Program-made: the position numbers and the translations under genes
The notes under the pieces: generated by a model
Database searches by the model: none
What the model was told of the DNA's origin: nothing
The model's input: the letters and a program-made list of their open reading frames with translations, nothing else
Shown here: in pieces, positions 16,497-25,665 of the stretch
Numbering within the stretch: position 1 is the first letter of the stretch
Layout of the letters: each line of letters opens with the position of its first letter
DNA from: Desulfosarcina ovata subsp. ovata
Lineage (GTDB): Bacteria > Desulfobacterota > Desulfobacteria > Desulfobacterales > Desulfosarcinaceae
Reading direction: 5' to 3'
DNA: 64,000 nucleotides
NCBI RefSeq assembly: GCF_009689005.1
Contig: NZ_AP021879.1
Coordinates: 7,255,501-7,319,500, forward strand

Positions 16497-16907
16497 ATGG
16501 TAAAGCTGATCCAAATATCCTGTCGTTGGTGCAACACCGTTTTTTGTGTGTGCCGGTGCTGCTTTCGTGGGCATGCTTATTGTTGCGATGCATGCCGCAT
16601 CGCCGGTCGTCTCCAGTCCCGTCGAAAAGCGCAGCGACGCTACCGTAAAACCGATAAAGGTAAAAAAGCCCACCGTCTTGCCGAAAACCGTCGTCGGCAT
16701 CGTGAAATCGATCCACGTAGAAAAAACATGGATGATCATACTTCAACAAGCCCTTTTAAACGGGTTATGTTGCCACCACAGATCGAAATTTCGGTACCTT
16801 TTCGCCTCGGTTTTCGATGCCGCTGCCATTTTTGCGGTCGGCCGGGTGAAATTGTGAGCCATTTTCCACGCCGTGGTTATCACTACAGCGAAACATTGAT
16901 GTTATGA
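16497..16907 (+). CDS. Cys-rich zinc-finger accessory protein of the transposon
   Basis: About 136 residues. The N-terminal half has a treble-clef-like Cys pattern (CRWCNTVFCVCRCCFRGHAYCCDACR). It is followed by a very basic helix (RRKAQRRYRKTDKGKKAHRLAENRRRHRE), as in small proteins often found beside transposases in Desulfobacterota. A second Cys cluster (CRCHFCGRPGE) lies at the C-terminus. Probably nucleic-acid binding. The exact start is uncertain because no ribosome site is obvious before ATG 16497. Its frame ends just before the convergent DruA-IS701 gene. Confidence 0.6.
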   Translation: MVKLIQISCRWCNTVFCVCRCCFRGHAYCCDACRIAGRLQSRRKAQRRYRKTDKGKKAHRLAENRRRHREIDPRRKNMDDHTSTSPFKRVMLPPQIEISVPFRLGFRCRCHFCGRPGEIVSHFPRRGYHYSETLML

Positions 16908-16985
16908 GAGTTGGCCAACATGATCCGTTTTTTCCTGTGTGACGTATACGAAATCAAATTACGGCGCAGGTGATATTGAACAATT

Positions 16986-19148
16986 TCATACATCCCCTCG
17001 GAACTCAGCGACCTGAGAGGAAGTACTACAGATAGTATTTTGCGAACCAAGGGAACCGTCAACAACGGAGTTTTTTTTAAAGCGCAATCTCATCCGCAGC
17101 ATAAAGTGCAAGGCCAAGAATACGAAGGTCATGTGCCGATGCCAGGCGGTCCAGGAACGGTGTTCGTAGCAATCCATGCCAACCTGACTTTTGCCTTCCT
17201 GAAAGCACTGTTCAATTGGCCAGCGCATAGTAGAAGCTTTCACCATTTCGGAACGAGAAATTTTTTTGGGAGCATTGGAAATGGCGTATCTGATTTTACC
17301 ATCGTCGTTTTGTCGAAAGAAAAGCCATTGTTGATCACCTGCCGGCAATCCGTCGCGAGACATATAAACGCGAATGCGAGCCACCTTGGCGATGATGGGT
17401 CCCTTGGCACCCTCGGCAACAACGACCGTCTTCCAGGACAGGCGACCGGACTTAGCGATTTCGGATACGGTTCTCGGCTTGGGTTGACCTGGTAATACTT
17501 TCTCTTTGGTGGGATGACGGCCATGCCCTTTATATGGCGGGATGCCCACTTTTGGCTTTTTTGTGAAAACCTGGGTATTGGACTTGATTGCGGCAAAGTA
17601 AAGCAGATCCTTGGGCAAGGCGTTTAAAAATTCTATGTCACTGCCAAAGGCGGCATCGGCGCCGACCCACTTTGCAGGGTAGTATTTCGCTGCGACAATC
17701 TCATTGATTAGTCTTAAGGCAATCTGCTGCTTGGTTTCAAAAACGAGATCTTCGGGGACCATGTTGAACCGGCGTCGCTTTTCCTGCTCGGGAGAAAACC
17801 AGCTTTCCGGCATATACAACTGGCAATTGAGCAGGCCATATCCCTTATCGCTTGAGTAGCCAATAAAGACACCGGATTGGCAGTTCTCTGTTTTTCCCAA
17901 CGGACCACAATACTGCCGAGCCACACCGACCGATTCTTTGCCTTTTTTGGGAAAATCGCTGGGATCGACGGTAATCATTCCATCGGGGGCGGCGATCAAC
18001 GGCGCCAACATTTCCTGATGAACTCGCAGCATGGTGTCATGGTCCCAACGACCGTTCTTCATGAACATCTGCAGGGAGCGGACAGATTTTTGATCGAGAA
18101 ATTCAAGCGCGATCGGTTCCACGGATTTGGCTTCGGCATTGCTCATGAGTCCGGAAAAATAGGCTAATCCCAGACGGTGATGTTCGGAGCGTCCGTAAGC
18201 ATCATGAAAGCATTGATGAAAATCGACGAGCTCTTTTGCAATCGTTTCGAGATCAAAGGGATCGAGATTCAAATCGGCAGTAAGTTGCGGATGCCATCGA
18301 CAATGTTCTAAAAGCATGACCAACGCCTCCACTTTGGTTTGGGTGGAAGGGCGATCACACGAAAGGGCGGGCTGTTGTCGGCAATCGATAATTTGTCTGA
18401 AGTTCGGGTCTAAAACATAAAGGTAAACCTCCTTTGGGTTGCCATGATAGCGATATCCTTTGCCTTGTTTGGTACTGCCCTGCGTAGGCCCAATGTGCTG
18501 CCAGTTGGCGGCTTTATAGCAGGTGCCTGCAAAGTAGCGGTTGTCGACAAACGTTTCCAGAAGCAGGAGTCGATGACTGAAATGGCGTAGCCAATCCGCA
18601 GGCAACCGCGCGATATTGAGGGCCAAAACATGCGATGCCAGATTATGTAACTGAACCCAGGGCAGGATCAAAAAACGGCTGTTGGCTGCCAGTTGGTGCA
18701 GATGCTGTTTTCGTTGCTCCGGAGACCAACCGATAAAACGATCTCTTGCGGACAGTTTCAATGCCGGCGCGCTCCACGACAAACCAGCGACAGGACGGTC
18801 TTTTAAAAAAGCCAAGTACTTGAGCCGATGTCCCAGAAGCCGCCGATATCCTAAATAGTGGTGCTGACGGACCCATCGATCCCACAATGGTTCCCAGTCC
18901 GAACCACTGACGGGTACAACTTTGGCCGGGCCAAAATCCTTTATGGTTCCGGCTATTGCATCGGTGTTGAACGTAGGCGGAACCGGCGGCAAAATATCAT
19001 TTTGTTTTTGAGCTATTTGCATAGCGGCAATGGTGTTGTTAACGGTAAAACGCGACTCCACGGCAGCGGAAAGAACCGCTTTCAAGCCGACGAACGAACA
19101 ATGTGCAACGCCGTAGCTTCGATTGATCGCCCTGTTAATTGGAAGCAT
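16986..19148 (-). CDS. DruA-like (DUF4338)-IS701 transposase fusion
   Basis: 720 residues. Residues about 75-300 match DUF4338, the DruA family: HHYLGYRRLLGHRLKYLAFL, IGWSPEQRKQHL, NSRFLILPWVQLHNLASHVL, LLLLETFVDNRYFAGTCYKAANW. Residues about 345-690 are an IS701-type DDE transposase: DPSDFPKKGKESVGVARQY (D), WVGADAAFGSD (D), RWPIEQCFQEGKSQVG (E). DruA was first named in the Druantia phage-defence locus, but most relatives sit in transposons. Convergent to the Cys-rich gene, divergent from the CHC2 gene. It may be a second transposase that entered the element, although I see no separate ends around it. Confidence 0.85.
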   Translation of the reverse strand: MLPINRAINRSYGVAHCSFVGLKAVLSAAVESRFTVNNTIAAMQIAQKQNDILPPVPPTFNTDAIAGTIKDFGPAKVVPVSGSDWEPLWDRWVRQHHYLGYRRLLGHRLKYLAFLKDRPVAGLSWSAPALKLSARDRFIGWSPEQRKQHLHQLAANSRFLILPWVQLHNLASHVLALNIARLPADWLRHFSHRLLLLETFVDNRYFAGTCYKAANWQHIGPTQGSTKQGKGYRYHGNPKEVYLYVLDPNFRQIIDCRQQPALSCDRPSTQTKVEALVMLLEHCRWHPQLTADLNLDPFDLETIAKELVDFHQCFHDAYGRSEHHRLGLAYFSGLMSNAEAKSVEPIALEFLDQKSVRSLQMFMKNGRWDHDTMLRVHQEMLAPLIAAPDGMITVDPSDFPKKGKESVGVARQYCGPLGKTENCQSGVFIGYSSDKGYGLLNCQLYMPESWFSPEQEKRRRFNMVPEDLVFETKQQIALRLINEIVAAKYYPAKWVGADAAFGSDIEFLNALPKDLLYFAAIKSNTQVFTKKPKVGIPPYKGHGRHPTKEKVLPGQPKPRTVSEIAKSGRLSWKTVVVAEGAKGPIIAKVARIRVYMSRDGLPAGDQQWLFFRQNDDGKIRYAISNAPKKISRSEMVKASTMRWPIEQCFQEGKSQVGMDCYEHRSWTAWHRHMTFVFLALHFMLRMRLRFKKNSVVDGSLGSQNTICSTSSQVAEFRGDV

Positions 19149-19246
19149 ACATGCTTTTGATTTAATTGTCTACAGCTATCTTGCGCTGTAGTGTTATGGA
19201 TGAAATCTTTTTCAGGATTTTTTACGCAGATAAGGAGGCCAATATC

Positions 19247-19612
19247 ATGAGACGACGGTTTACAGGGGGAGAACTGTTTCAACTGCGCAATCGGATCCCG
19301 GTTGACTGGCTGATCAAAGAACAGCTTCATATCCCATCTAAAGTGATCGAAGGCATTTTTCGTTTTCTATGCCCGCTATGCAATGAATTTCAAACCGCGA
19401 CCAACCCCAAGACCAATCTCGCCAGGTGCTTTCTTTGCGAGAAAAACTTCAACCCGATTGATTTGGTCATGACCGTGAAAGGCCTTGGATTCGTTGACAG
19501 TGTCAAATATTTGCAAACCCTTGTACCAAACAGACCGGATCCTTTAACGGACCAACGGTTGGAATTGAATCAACTGCTTGGCGATATCGGGAAACGGATG
19601 AGCATCGGGTGA
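19247..19612 (+). CDS. CHC2-type zinc-finger protein (DnaG-like N-terminal domain)
   Basis: 121 residues. IPVDWLIKEQLHI then CPLC...CFLCEKNFNPIDLVMTVKGLGFVDSVKYL, the fold seen at the N-terminus of DnaG primases (zinc C4, then helix 'GDvidFvm'). No TOPRIM domain follows, so it is a stand-alone DNA-binding module. AAGGAGG at 19232-19238 sets the ATG at 19247. First gene of a four-gene run (CHC2, 19617, DDE, AAA) with 4-bp or overlapping junctions, hence one operon. I infer a role in target or end recognition. Confidence 0.85.
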   Translation: MRRRFTGGELFQLRNRIPVDWLIKEQLHIPSKVIEGIFRFLCPLCNEFQTATNPKTNLARCFLCEKNFNPIDLVMTVKGLGFVDSVKYLQTLVPNRPDPLTDQRLELNQLLGDIGKRMSIG

Positions 19613-19616
19613 ACAG

Positions 19617-20192
19617 ATGGCCAACAACCGACTCACCCAATTGGAGGAGATCATCGCTGCCAATCAACACCATTTTCACCAAACCGGTAAGGCATTAAAG
19701 CAGATTCGAGACGATCAATTGTTTCGAGATTTGCTGTTCGATTCGTTTGAAGGCTATGTCAAGGACCGGTGGGATATGGCCCGATCCCAGGCATATCGTC
19801 TGATTAAGGCCGCCAATGTCATCGACAATTTGTCTCCAATTGGCGACGGCATCCTTCCGGAGAATGAATACCAGGCCAGGATTCTAACGCGTTTTACAAA
19901 AGAGGATCAACGCAAGATCTGGCGTGCATTTATCGCATCCGGCATGGCGCTCACGGCTAAGAATATTAGAAAGTACGCCCATCAAACCCTAAAGGCCAAG
20001 CATGTCAAAAAAAAGAATGCGTCTGTGGTCGATATCATCAGCGCAGACTATAAAACGGCCGTGATGGCCATGCTGGAACAGATTCGGTCGGCGCAAAACG
20101 ATGATTGGCAAACGACATCCAGACAAGCGGCCTTATTCTGGCTGAAAGTGATGAAAGAGAAAATCATTCGTCATGAAAGACAAAGACTTTGA
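19617..20192 (+). CDS. unknown DNA-associated protein in transposon operon
   Basis: 191 residues, mainly helical. The middle (FEGYVKDRWDMARSQAYRLIKAANVIDNL) is like the ParB/KorB-like or phage 'DUF3102-like' HTH found in proteins with 'YvkdrWgmsrsqayrli'. It is followed by a Lys-rich linker and a C-terminal helix. The ATG is 4 bp after the previous stop, and the end overlaps the DDE gene by 20 bp. Coupling to a transposase and an AAA ATPase suggests a regulatory or target-binding subunit. Function not established. Confidence 0.75.
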   Translation: MANNRLTQLEEIIAANQHHFHQTGKALKQIRDDQLFRDLLFDSFEGYVKDRWDMARSQAYRLIKAANVIDNLSPIGDGILPENEYQARILTRFTKEDQRKIWRAFIASGMALTAKNIRKYAHQTLKAKHVKKKNASVVDIISADYKTAVMAMLEQIRSAQNDDWQTTSRQAALFWLKVMKEKIIRHERQRL

Positions 20193-21852
20193 ACAACTGC
20201 CCATGGACGACCGTTTCCTGATCTTGCTGCACAAAAAGATCATGGACAAAACCGGCAGCGCCAAACGCAGGGCCAAAAAATATTACATGGATCAATACCG
20301 TAAGACCGGCGTCATTCCCAAACCGCTGCTGCTTGCCGGCCAAGGCATCATGGAAGGCAGAAAGTGCAGCGGCCGGCGCCGGGTCTTGACCGAAAAAATC
20401 CAAAACCGCTTCATCGAGATGGTCAAGGCTTCCAGCGATCCATCGGACGATCGTTTTGTATTTATCACCCGCCATGGACGAACCATCAAAAATTACCACG
20501 CCTGGCTCGAACAAGAGTTCGAACGTAGCATCTCACTTAGCGCTTTAAGGCGTTTTGCCAGGCAAGCCAACCTCAAGGTCTATTTGGAAAAACCAGACTT
20601 CGAGGAAAAGAACGATCCCAGCGTCTGCTTTAAGGACGAACCGGTCTTCGATTTGATTCAAATGGACGGATGCAGGTTTCGCTATTTCAAGATTCGATCG
20701 GACGACGGCGTTTGGGCCAAGCCCCAGGTGATCGAGTTTTTTGACACCGGATCGCGCAACATGCTTGTGCTTGACGCCTATTTTTCCGAAAGCAGTCTAA
20801 ATTCGGTGGACCTGTTCGAGAAATTTTTGGTGAGCACCCCCTTTCCGCAAAAAAAGATACGGCTGAGACCGGACAATGCAAAGGGTTTTGTCAACCTGAA
20901 ACGCCCCATCAACGAACTGAACATCAAATTTTCATTGCCAGGCGGATTTTATCTGCAACCAAACTTCTCACGCATCCATGCGCCCAAGGACAAAGCACAT
21001 CTGGAATCATCCCATCGCAGCATCCATCATTTTGAAATGCGGATCATCAAGCACTTTGAAGACCGCATCGTTAAGACAGAACCGGGCTATATCTACAAAA
21101 AGGGCAAAAAAGGAAAAATTACCATCACCTATCTCGACATCGATCTTGCAACGCTGCGCCAGAGTGGTTTACTCGAAGCCTATCGCCGGCAGCACAATGA
21201 GCAAAAGCACTATTATTCTGTGAACGGTAAAACATCGGCCTGGGTGCCCAAGGAGAAGTTTGACGACGGTCTTGCCCAATACGAGTGGATAACGTTCAGT
21301 GCGGATGACGTACGCCATTTCGTCAAATACGGCTATGACAAGATCAACGCCACCGTGGGGGCGAAAGGCATCATTACTTTCAAAAAGCAGACCTACTATG
21401 TGGCCGTTGGCGCGCAACACTTCAGCCGCCACAAGAGCACCAAGGTGTATATCTCCGATCTTGGCGACAAGCTGTTTATCTTCGAGCATAAGGAAAACGG
21501 TATCCTGCTGGGTGAAGCGCTGCGCCGGGAACCTTACGAAAAGCCGGTCAAAAAGGCAGGCACCGAACCCAACGCGGTTGAATTGATCAGCGCTTTTCTG
21601 CAGGAGAAAAAGATGGCGGTGGACAGGCCACGACTGATTGACATCCATCTTCGGGGTTTGACCCTCGATGCCGCCCAAACAATCTATCGGCAACACCGGA
21701 AACGATATATCGCTTACGCGATCAAACTACGCCAGCCTGAAACCATCACCGGCAAGGCGCTTTTCAATGCGTTCATTTTGGATTGCGAAAGACAATTGTC
21801 AAACAACCCTTTGGCCCCGTATGCCTCATGCAGCGAAAACAAAGTTTTATAA
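20173..21852 (+). CDS. Mu/Tn7-type DDE transposase (integrase catalytic core)
   Basis: 559 residues. An N-terminal DNA-binding half with HTH segments is followed by the RNase H-like core: D in FDLIQMDGCRFRYF (near 165), D in KIRLRPDNAKGFVN (near 235), and E in KDKAHLESSHRSIHHFE (near 280). A C-terminal beta-barrel-like domain (AKGIITFKKQTYYVAVGAQHFSRHKSTKV) follows. The layout matches MuA/TnsB/TniA transposases, which cut and join strands with an AAA partner. Codons overlap the preceding gene, and the AAA gene begins inside the 3' end. Confidence 0.88.
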   Translation: MKDKDFEQLPMDDRFLILLHKKIMDKTGSAKRRAKKYYMDQYRKTGVIPKPLLLAGQGIMEGRKCSGRRRVLTEKIQNRFIEMVKASSDPSDDRFVFITRHGRTIKNYHAWLEQEFERSISLSALRRFARQANLKVYLEKPDFEEKNDPSVCFKDEPVFDLIQMDGCRFRYFKIRSDDGVWAKPQVIEFFDTGSRNMLVLDAYFSESSLNSVDLFEKFLVSTPFPQKKIRLRPDNAKGFVNLKRPINELNIKFSLPGGFYLQPNFSRIHAPKDKAHLESSHRSIHHFEMRIIKHFEDRIVKTEPGYIYKKGKKGKITITYLDIDLATLRQSGLLEAYRRQHNEQKHYYSVNGKTSAWVPKEKFDDGLAQYEWITFSADDVRHFVKYGYDKINATVGAKGIITFKKQTYYVAVGAQHFSRHKSTKVYISDLGDKLFIFEHKENGILLGEALRREPYEKPVKKAGTEPNAVELISAFLQEKKMAVDRPRLIDIHLRGLTLDAAQTIYRQHRKRYIAYAIKLRQPETITGKALFNAFILDCERQLSNNPLAPYASCSENKVL

Positions 21853-22496
21853 ACGATAAGCGCCGGGTCTCCTATCTATCCGCGGTATACAACCGGATCT
21901 ACCGGGGACAGAGCGTATTGATCGAGGGCGAATATGGTGTCGGAAAAACTCGTTTCCTCGAACTGCTCAAACCCAAAAAACTTCAAGGCGTATGGGTGGA
22001 GTCGCTTTTCAATGTGCATGAAATGTTGGCCTCCATCCTTCAAGGGTTGAACTACGAGGCGGTGGCCACTTATCGGCGCACGCCCCATCATTTGAAGCTG
22101 ATCCGCAATCTGACCGATTATTACATCATCATCGACGAGGCCAATGACATCGAAAAAAGGGTTTGGCCCTACCTGAAACGAATCATGGACGCGCACGTGC
22201 CCATCGTTTTGGCCGGACTGCCAAAGGTGAGGACATATTTGACCAGCCAGCATCCGGATATCCTCAGCCGATTGAAAACCTTGATTCTGTATCCCATCGT
22301 AGTCGAGGATTTCATCCTGGAATACAAGGATTTTGAATCTGAAGCCATCGAACAGATTTATGTGGCCACCAGGGGCGATATGAGAAAATTCAAGGAAATT
22401 TGCACGGATTGCCGCGACAAGGCCAAAGAACTGGGCCATAGCTTCGTCGATTTAAATCTGGCGGTCGACTTTCTCGCCAATCTTCATCCCATGTAG
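21828..22496 (+). CDS. AAA ATPase partner of the DDE transposase (TniB/TnsC/IstB-like)
   Basis: 222 residues from the ATG at 21828 within the end of the transposase gene (a frame start at 21783 is less likely). Walker A GEYGVGKT near residue 30, Walker B YYIIIDEAND near 100, sensor-like LAGLPKVRTYL, and a C-terminal lid. In related systems the ATPase selects the target and activates the transposase. Followed by 312 bp of transposon right end without a gene. Confidence 0.88.
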   Translation: MQRKQSFINDKRRVSYLSAVYNRIYRGQSVLIEGEYGVGKTRFLELLKPKKLQGVWVESLFNVHEMLASILQGLNYEAVATYRRTPHHLKLIRNLTDYYIIIDEANDIEKRVWPYLKRIMDAHVPIVLAGLPKVRTYLTSQHPDILSRLKTLILYPIVVEDFILEYKDFESEAIEQIYVATRGDMRKFKEICTDCRDKAKELGHSFVDLNLAVDFLANLHPM

Positions 22497-22681
22497 GCTC
22501 CAAAAAACAATCTCTTCCCTCACTCTGCGGCGAATCAGCTTTCTCCCAAGACCTGTTAATCTAAATCCCACATCGTAACTTTTTTTAACTCTCGTAAAGT
22601 CGATTGTTATTGCATCGTTTCTCTATTAACCGCTAACGCGCAGCGGCATAAGATGCTTCAAGGCCTGAAATACGATGAAAA

Positions 22682-22808
22682 AGTTACATTATTTTGCAAC
22701 GTCCTAAAGGCAGCCAATGATCACTAACGCATTAATATATTTGGGATATTTTTTAAACGGGGCCTGAATAAACAGAACGGGAAGCGTTACACTATTTTTG
22801 CCTTAGCA
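22682..22808 (+). repeat. right end of the 6.6-kb transposon with repeated binding motifs
   Basis: GTTACATTATTTTGC (22683-22697) and GCGTTACACTATTTTTGCC (22784-22802) are two versions of the end motif. The second runs into the terminal CCTTAGCA. A weaker GTAACTTTTTTTAA lies near 22575. Orientation is opposite to the left-end motifs. Confidence 0.78.
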
Positions 22809-23004
22809 CTCGGGAAGCCCCAAAGGTTCCAGGAAAGGAAGCATGGTTCATTATAGTTTTGAAATGCTTAGTTCCAACATCTGGTGGGAGGAAAGTCGGG
22901 ATATCGGCAATCTTCTACACGCCGATGGGGTGTCTTATCAGGCATACTACTCAGAGGTGGGGAAAGCCCACTACACGCCTTCGCACAGTTTGGGTGGTGC
23001 AGGC

Positions 23005-23717
23005 ATGGGGAAGGACCTGACGGAAGTACGTAGCCCGCAAAGGAAACTCGTACCGGACAAGGTCGGGCTGGAGCAATACGAGCCAACCTCCCTGCGGGGA
23101 ATAGCAATTAAGGCAAAAGCGGATGGGAAACATCGTTTTCAGGACCTTTACCGGTGCCTGGATGCCCCATTTCTGCACTTCTGCTGGAAGGATCTGAACA
23201 AGGATGCCGCCAGCGGAGTGGACGAAGTGACGGCGCAGGCTTACGAGGAAAACCTTGAGGCCAACATTCAGGCACTGGCGGAGCGACTGAAGACCAAACG
23301 CTACCGTGCCAAACTGGTACGGCGATGTTACATCCCCAAGGAAAATGGCAAACAAAGACCCCTAGGCATTCCGGCCCTTGAAGATCGGTTGGTTCAATTG
23401 GCCTGTGCCAAGCTACTGACGGCCATCTTCGAGGCTGACTTTTTAGACAATAGCTACGGATATCGGATGAGTCGGAGCGCAAAAGAGGCAATCGAAGACC
23501 TGCGCTTTAATCTCCAGTTCGGAAAATATGGATATATCGTAGAGGCCGATATCAAAGGCTTTTTCGACCATATGGACTGGAAATGGCTATTACGGATGCT
23601 CCGGGAAAGAATCGATGATGCGGCGTTTATAAACTTAATCCAAAAATGGCTCAAAGCTGGCATTTTAGACACGGATGGAATGGTGATCCACCCCGAAACG
23701 GGGACTCCGCAAGGTGG
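23005..23717 (+). pseudogene. ltrA: group II intron reverse transcriptase, N-terminal part (interrupted)
   Basis: From ATG 23005: SLRGIAIKAKADGKHRFQDLY, DAASGVDEVTAQAY, YRAKLVRRCYIPKENGKQRPLG, YGYRMSRSAKEAIED, YIVEADIKGFFDHMDW, and ETGTPQGG. At this point the RIT element begins, one step before the YADD block. The second half is at 35944-36606. Joining the halves would restore TPQGG-IVSPVLANVYLH. As it stands no full protein can be made. Confidence 0.88.
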
Positions 23718-23883
23718 TTTATGCAAAGCTTTGCATAACCCGCCTTATGCAAAGAAAGTAATTATGCAAAGTAAGCCATAAAATTCGTCTTAATTCAAGG
23801 GTTTCTTTTTGATTTAATAAGCATAATCTCCGCCAATGAGACTGAGCAAAAGCTCAAAAAATCATTATAAGGAGATACTTTTT

Positions 23884-24737
23884 ATGCAAAAGAAACCATT
23901 GGAAGAGCTTTTACAGGATTTGGAGCAGGAGCTACTTCGGCTCGGTTACACCGAAGGCTCCATGAAGTTTTACCGCAACCGTTGGAAGAAAATTATTCAG
24001 TTCGCTGAAGGGCGGGATGAGATTTTCTATTCCGAGCAACTTGGAATCGACTATGTCGAACACCACTACCAGATCCTTGAAAAGGATTTTGATAAAACCC
24101 TATCCCAGAAGGATACGCAAGAACTCCGCATCATCCGTATGATTGGAGACTTCCAACTCCACCACACTGTTCTTAGACGGTACTATAAACATAGGAAACT
24201 GCTTACAGATTCCTATTACATAGGTGTCATCAAGGATTTTAAAAGATACTGTGAGCACAAGGATTATTCCAAAGTAACCGTAAATCATTACGTGAAGCAA
24301 TCGGAGCGTTTCATGGATTATCTTGTTTCCCAGGGAATCCGTGATTGTCACGATGTCGAGCTTCCTGTTATCAACGGGTATATACGAACACTGGCCGGTT
24401 ACACCTATAAGACTGTGGAACAAAACATCTGCTCCATACGTTCTTTTTTAAGGTATTTGCAGGAACAGAACATCCTACAAACGGATCTGGCTTCTAAAAC
24501 ACCAATGATTCAGGCTCGTAAACAGACACGCATCCCATCCGTTTGGACGAAAGAAGAGTTGGATGCACTGATAGGCGCCATTGATCGAGGAAATCCAAAG
24601 GGAAAACGGGACTATGCCATTATCCTCCTTGCCTGCGTGTTGGGTCTTAGAGTCACTGATATCAAAAACCTCACTTTTGGTTGTTTCGACTGGGGAACGA
24701 AGAAACTGACATTTATCCAATCAAAAACAAGGGAAAC
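23884..24737 (+). pseudogene. ritA, tyrosine recombinase, N-terminal part (interrupted)
   Basis: AAGGAG precedes the ATG at 23884. N-terminal core-binding domains (KTVEQNICSIRSFLRYLQEQNI) and the first catalytic Arg (CVLGLRVTDIKNLTF) are here. The frame is cut after SKTRET by an IS and resumes in the same frame at 27602 (VTLPIPSEVG). Removing the IS plus one copy of its AGGGAAAC duplication gives an uninterrupted 409-residue recombinase. In its present state it is split and presumably inactive. Confidence 0.9.
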
Positions 24738-24901
24738 CTACAGCGTCAGAATACAGTTGGATTCACTAACCCACCGAAATGTATTTAAATATATCACTAC
24801 ATCCATTCATAATTGTATCACTGTTCGATTATTATGGCGGCACTAAAATTTGTAACCATTTGATATTATTAAACCTGAGGGTTGACATAGGAGGGTCGAA
24901 T

Positions 24902-24949
24902 TGATACGATTATTTGAATGAATTCAAACTCATACAAATAATTGTATCA
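24902..24949. promoter_or_regulatory. inverted repeat upstream of the IS winged-helix gene
   Basis: TGATACGATTATTTG at 24902-24916 faces CAAATAATTGTATCA at 24935-24949, one mismatch, ending 9 bp before the ATG at 24959. A partial further copy (AATTGTATCACTG) lies near 24812. Position fits an operator for self-regulation or a transposase-binding site. Confidence 0.55.
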
Positions 24950-24958
24950 TGAGGCCAT

Positions 24959-25651
24959 ATGCTCTCATTTGAAGAATCCAAGACAGTACTTCGGAACTTT
25001 TTCAACAAGAAGTATATCGCAGATATTGGCCAGTTATATCATTTACTTCAAACGACGTCGCGAATGAGTGTTTTTCGAAGACTCAAACGCATGGGATATT
25101 TAACGAGTTTTACGGATGCCGGTCGTTATTATACGCTTCAGGATGTACCGATTTTTGATGAGTGGGGATTGTGGTTTCATAAGGGGATTGGTTTTTCACA
25201 ATATGGCACGCTGAAAAACACCATCATCAAAATCGTCCATTCTTCAGATGCCGGCATGATGCCCAAAGAAATGCTGAATTTGTTGAAAATAAGAATTCCC
25301 AACACGTTGCATAATGCACTGCATGGGCTGGTTAAAAACAATCAGATCGGTCGCCGTCGGCTGGAACGTTTCTTTCTATATACAGATGCAAATCCTGAAA
25401 AAGCACAACTGCAGTTAAATACGCGCCGTTTTCTTTTGCAAAAGACAGCACCGGTTGTTGAACCACCATCAGCAGAATTAACCATCGCCGTGCTGATTGA
25501 AGCGTTTAAAACCGTAAAGATCAGGGTGTCTCCAACGTTGGTTGCTGAGCGCCTGGACGTACGAGGGATGTCGGTTACAGTCGAGCAAGTCAAACAGATT
25601 TTTACTCGACACGGGATCCCGACAGAAAAAAAAACGGCAAGCCTCCCTTAA
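24959..25651 (+). CDS. winged-helix protein, upstream ORF of the IS in ritA
   Basis: 230 residues. The first 80 (LRNFFNKKYIADIGQLYHLLQTTSRMSVFRRLKRMGYLTSFTDAGRYYTL) look like a winged helix, followed by a second helical domain (IIKIVHSSDAGMMPKEMLNLLKIRIPNTLHNALHGLVKN). It probably binds the IS ends. The last codons contain a run of nine A (25626-25634); a -1 slip there enters the frame of the transposase. Alone it stops at TAA 25649-25651. Confidence 0.78.
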   Translation: MLSFEESKTVLRNFFNKKYIADIGQLYHLLQTTSRMSVFRRLKRMGYLTSFTDAGRYYTLQDVPIFDEWGLWFHKGIGFSQYGTLKNTIIKIVHSSDAGMMPKEMLNLLKIRIPNTLHNALHGLVKNNQIGRRRLERFFLYTDANPEKAQLQLNTRRFLLQKTAPVVEPPSAELTIAVLIEAFKTVKIRVSPTLVAERLDVRGMSVTVEQVKQIFTRHGIPTEKKTASLP

Positions 25652-25665
25652 ACGTCCTGAGCGAT

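Larger units (their letters stand above)
16184..22808 (+). mobile_element. 6.6-kb Mu/Tn7-type transposon with DruA-IS701, CHC2, DDE and AAA genes
   Basis: The inverted ends TGCTAAGGCAAAAATAGTGT (continuing AACG) at 16184 and its exact complement ending 22808 enclose six genes. Further copies of the end motif (AAAAGTGTAACGG at 16228; GTTACATTATTTTGC at 22683) lie inside each end, as in transposons with several transposase-binding sites. No target duplication is visible, and the right flank is group II intron sequence while the left flank is not, so a deletion followed or accompanied insertion. The DDE plus AAA pair is the transposition core. Confidence 0.8.

Noticed and set aside
23719..23738. 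Palindrome TTATGCAAAGCTTTGCATAA as a Rho-independent terminator.
   Set aside because: It shares its half-site with the RIT inverted ends and has no T-tract, so it is better read as a recombinase site.
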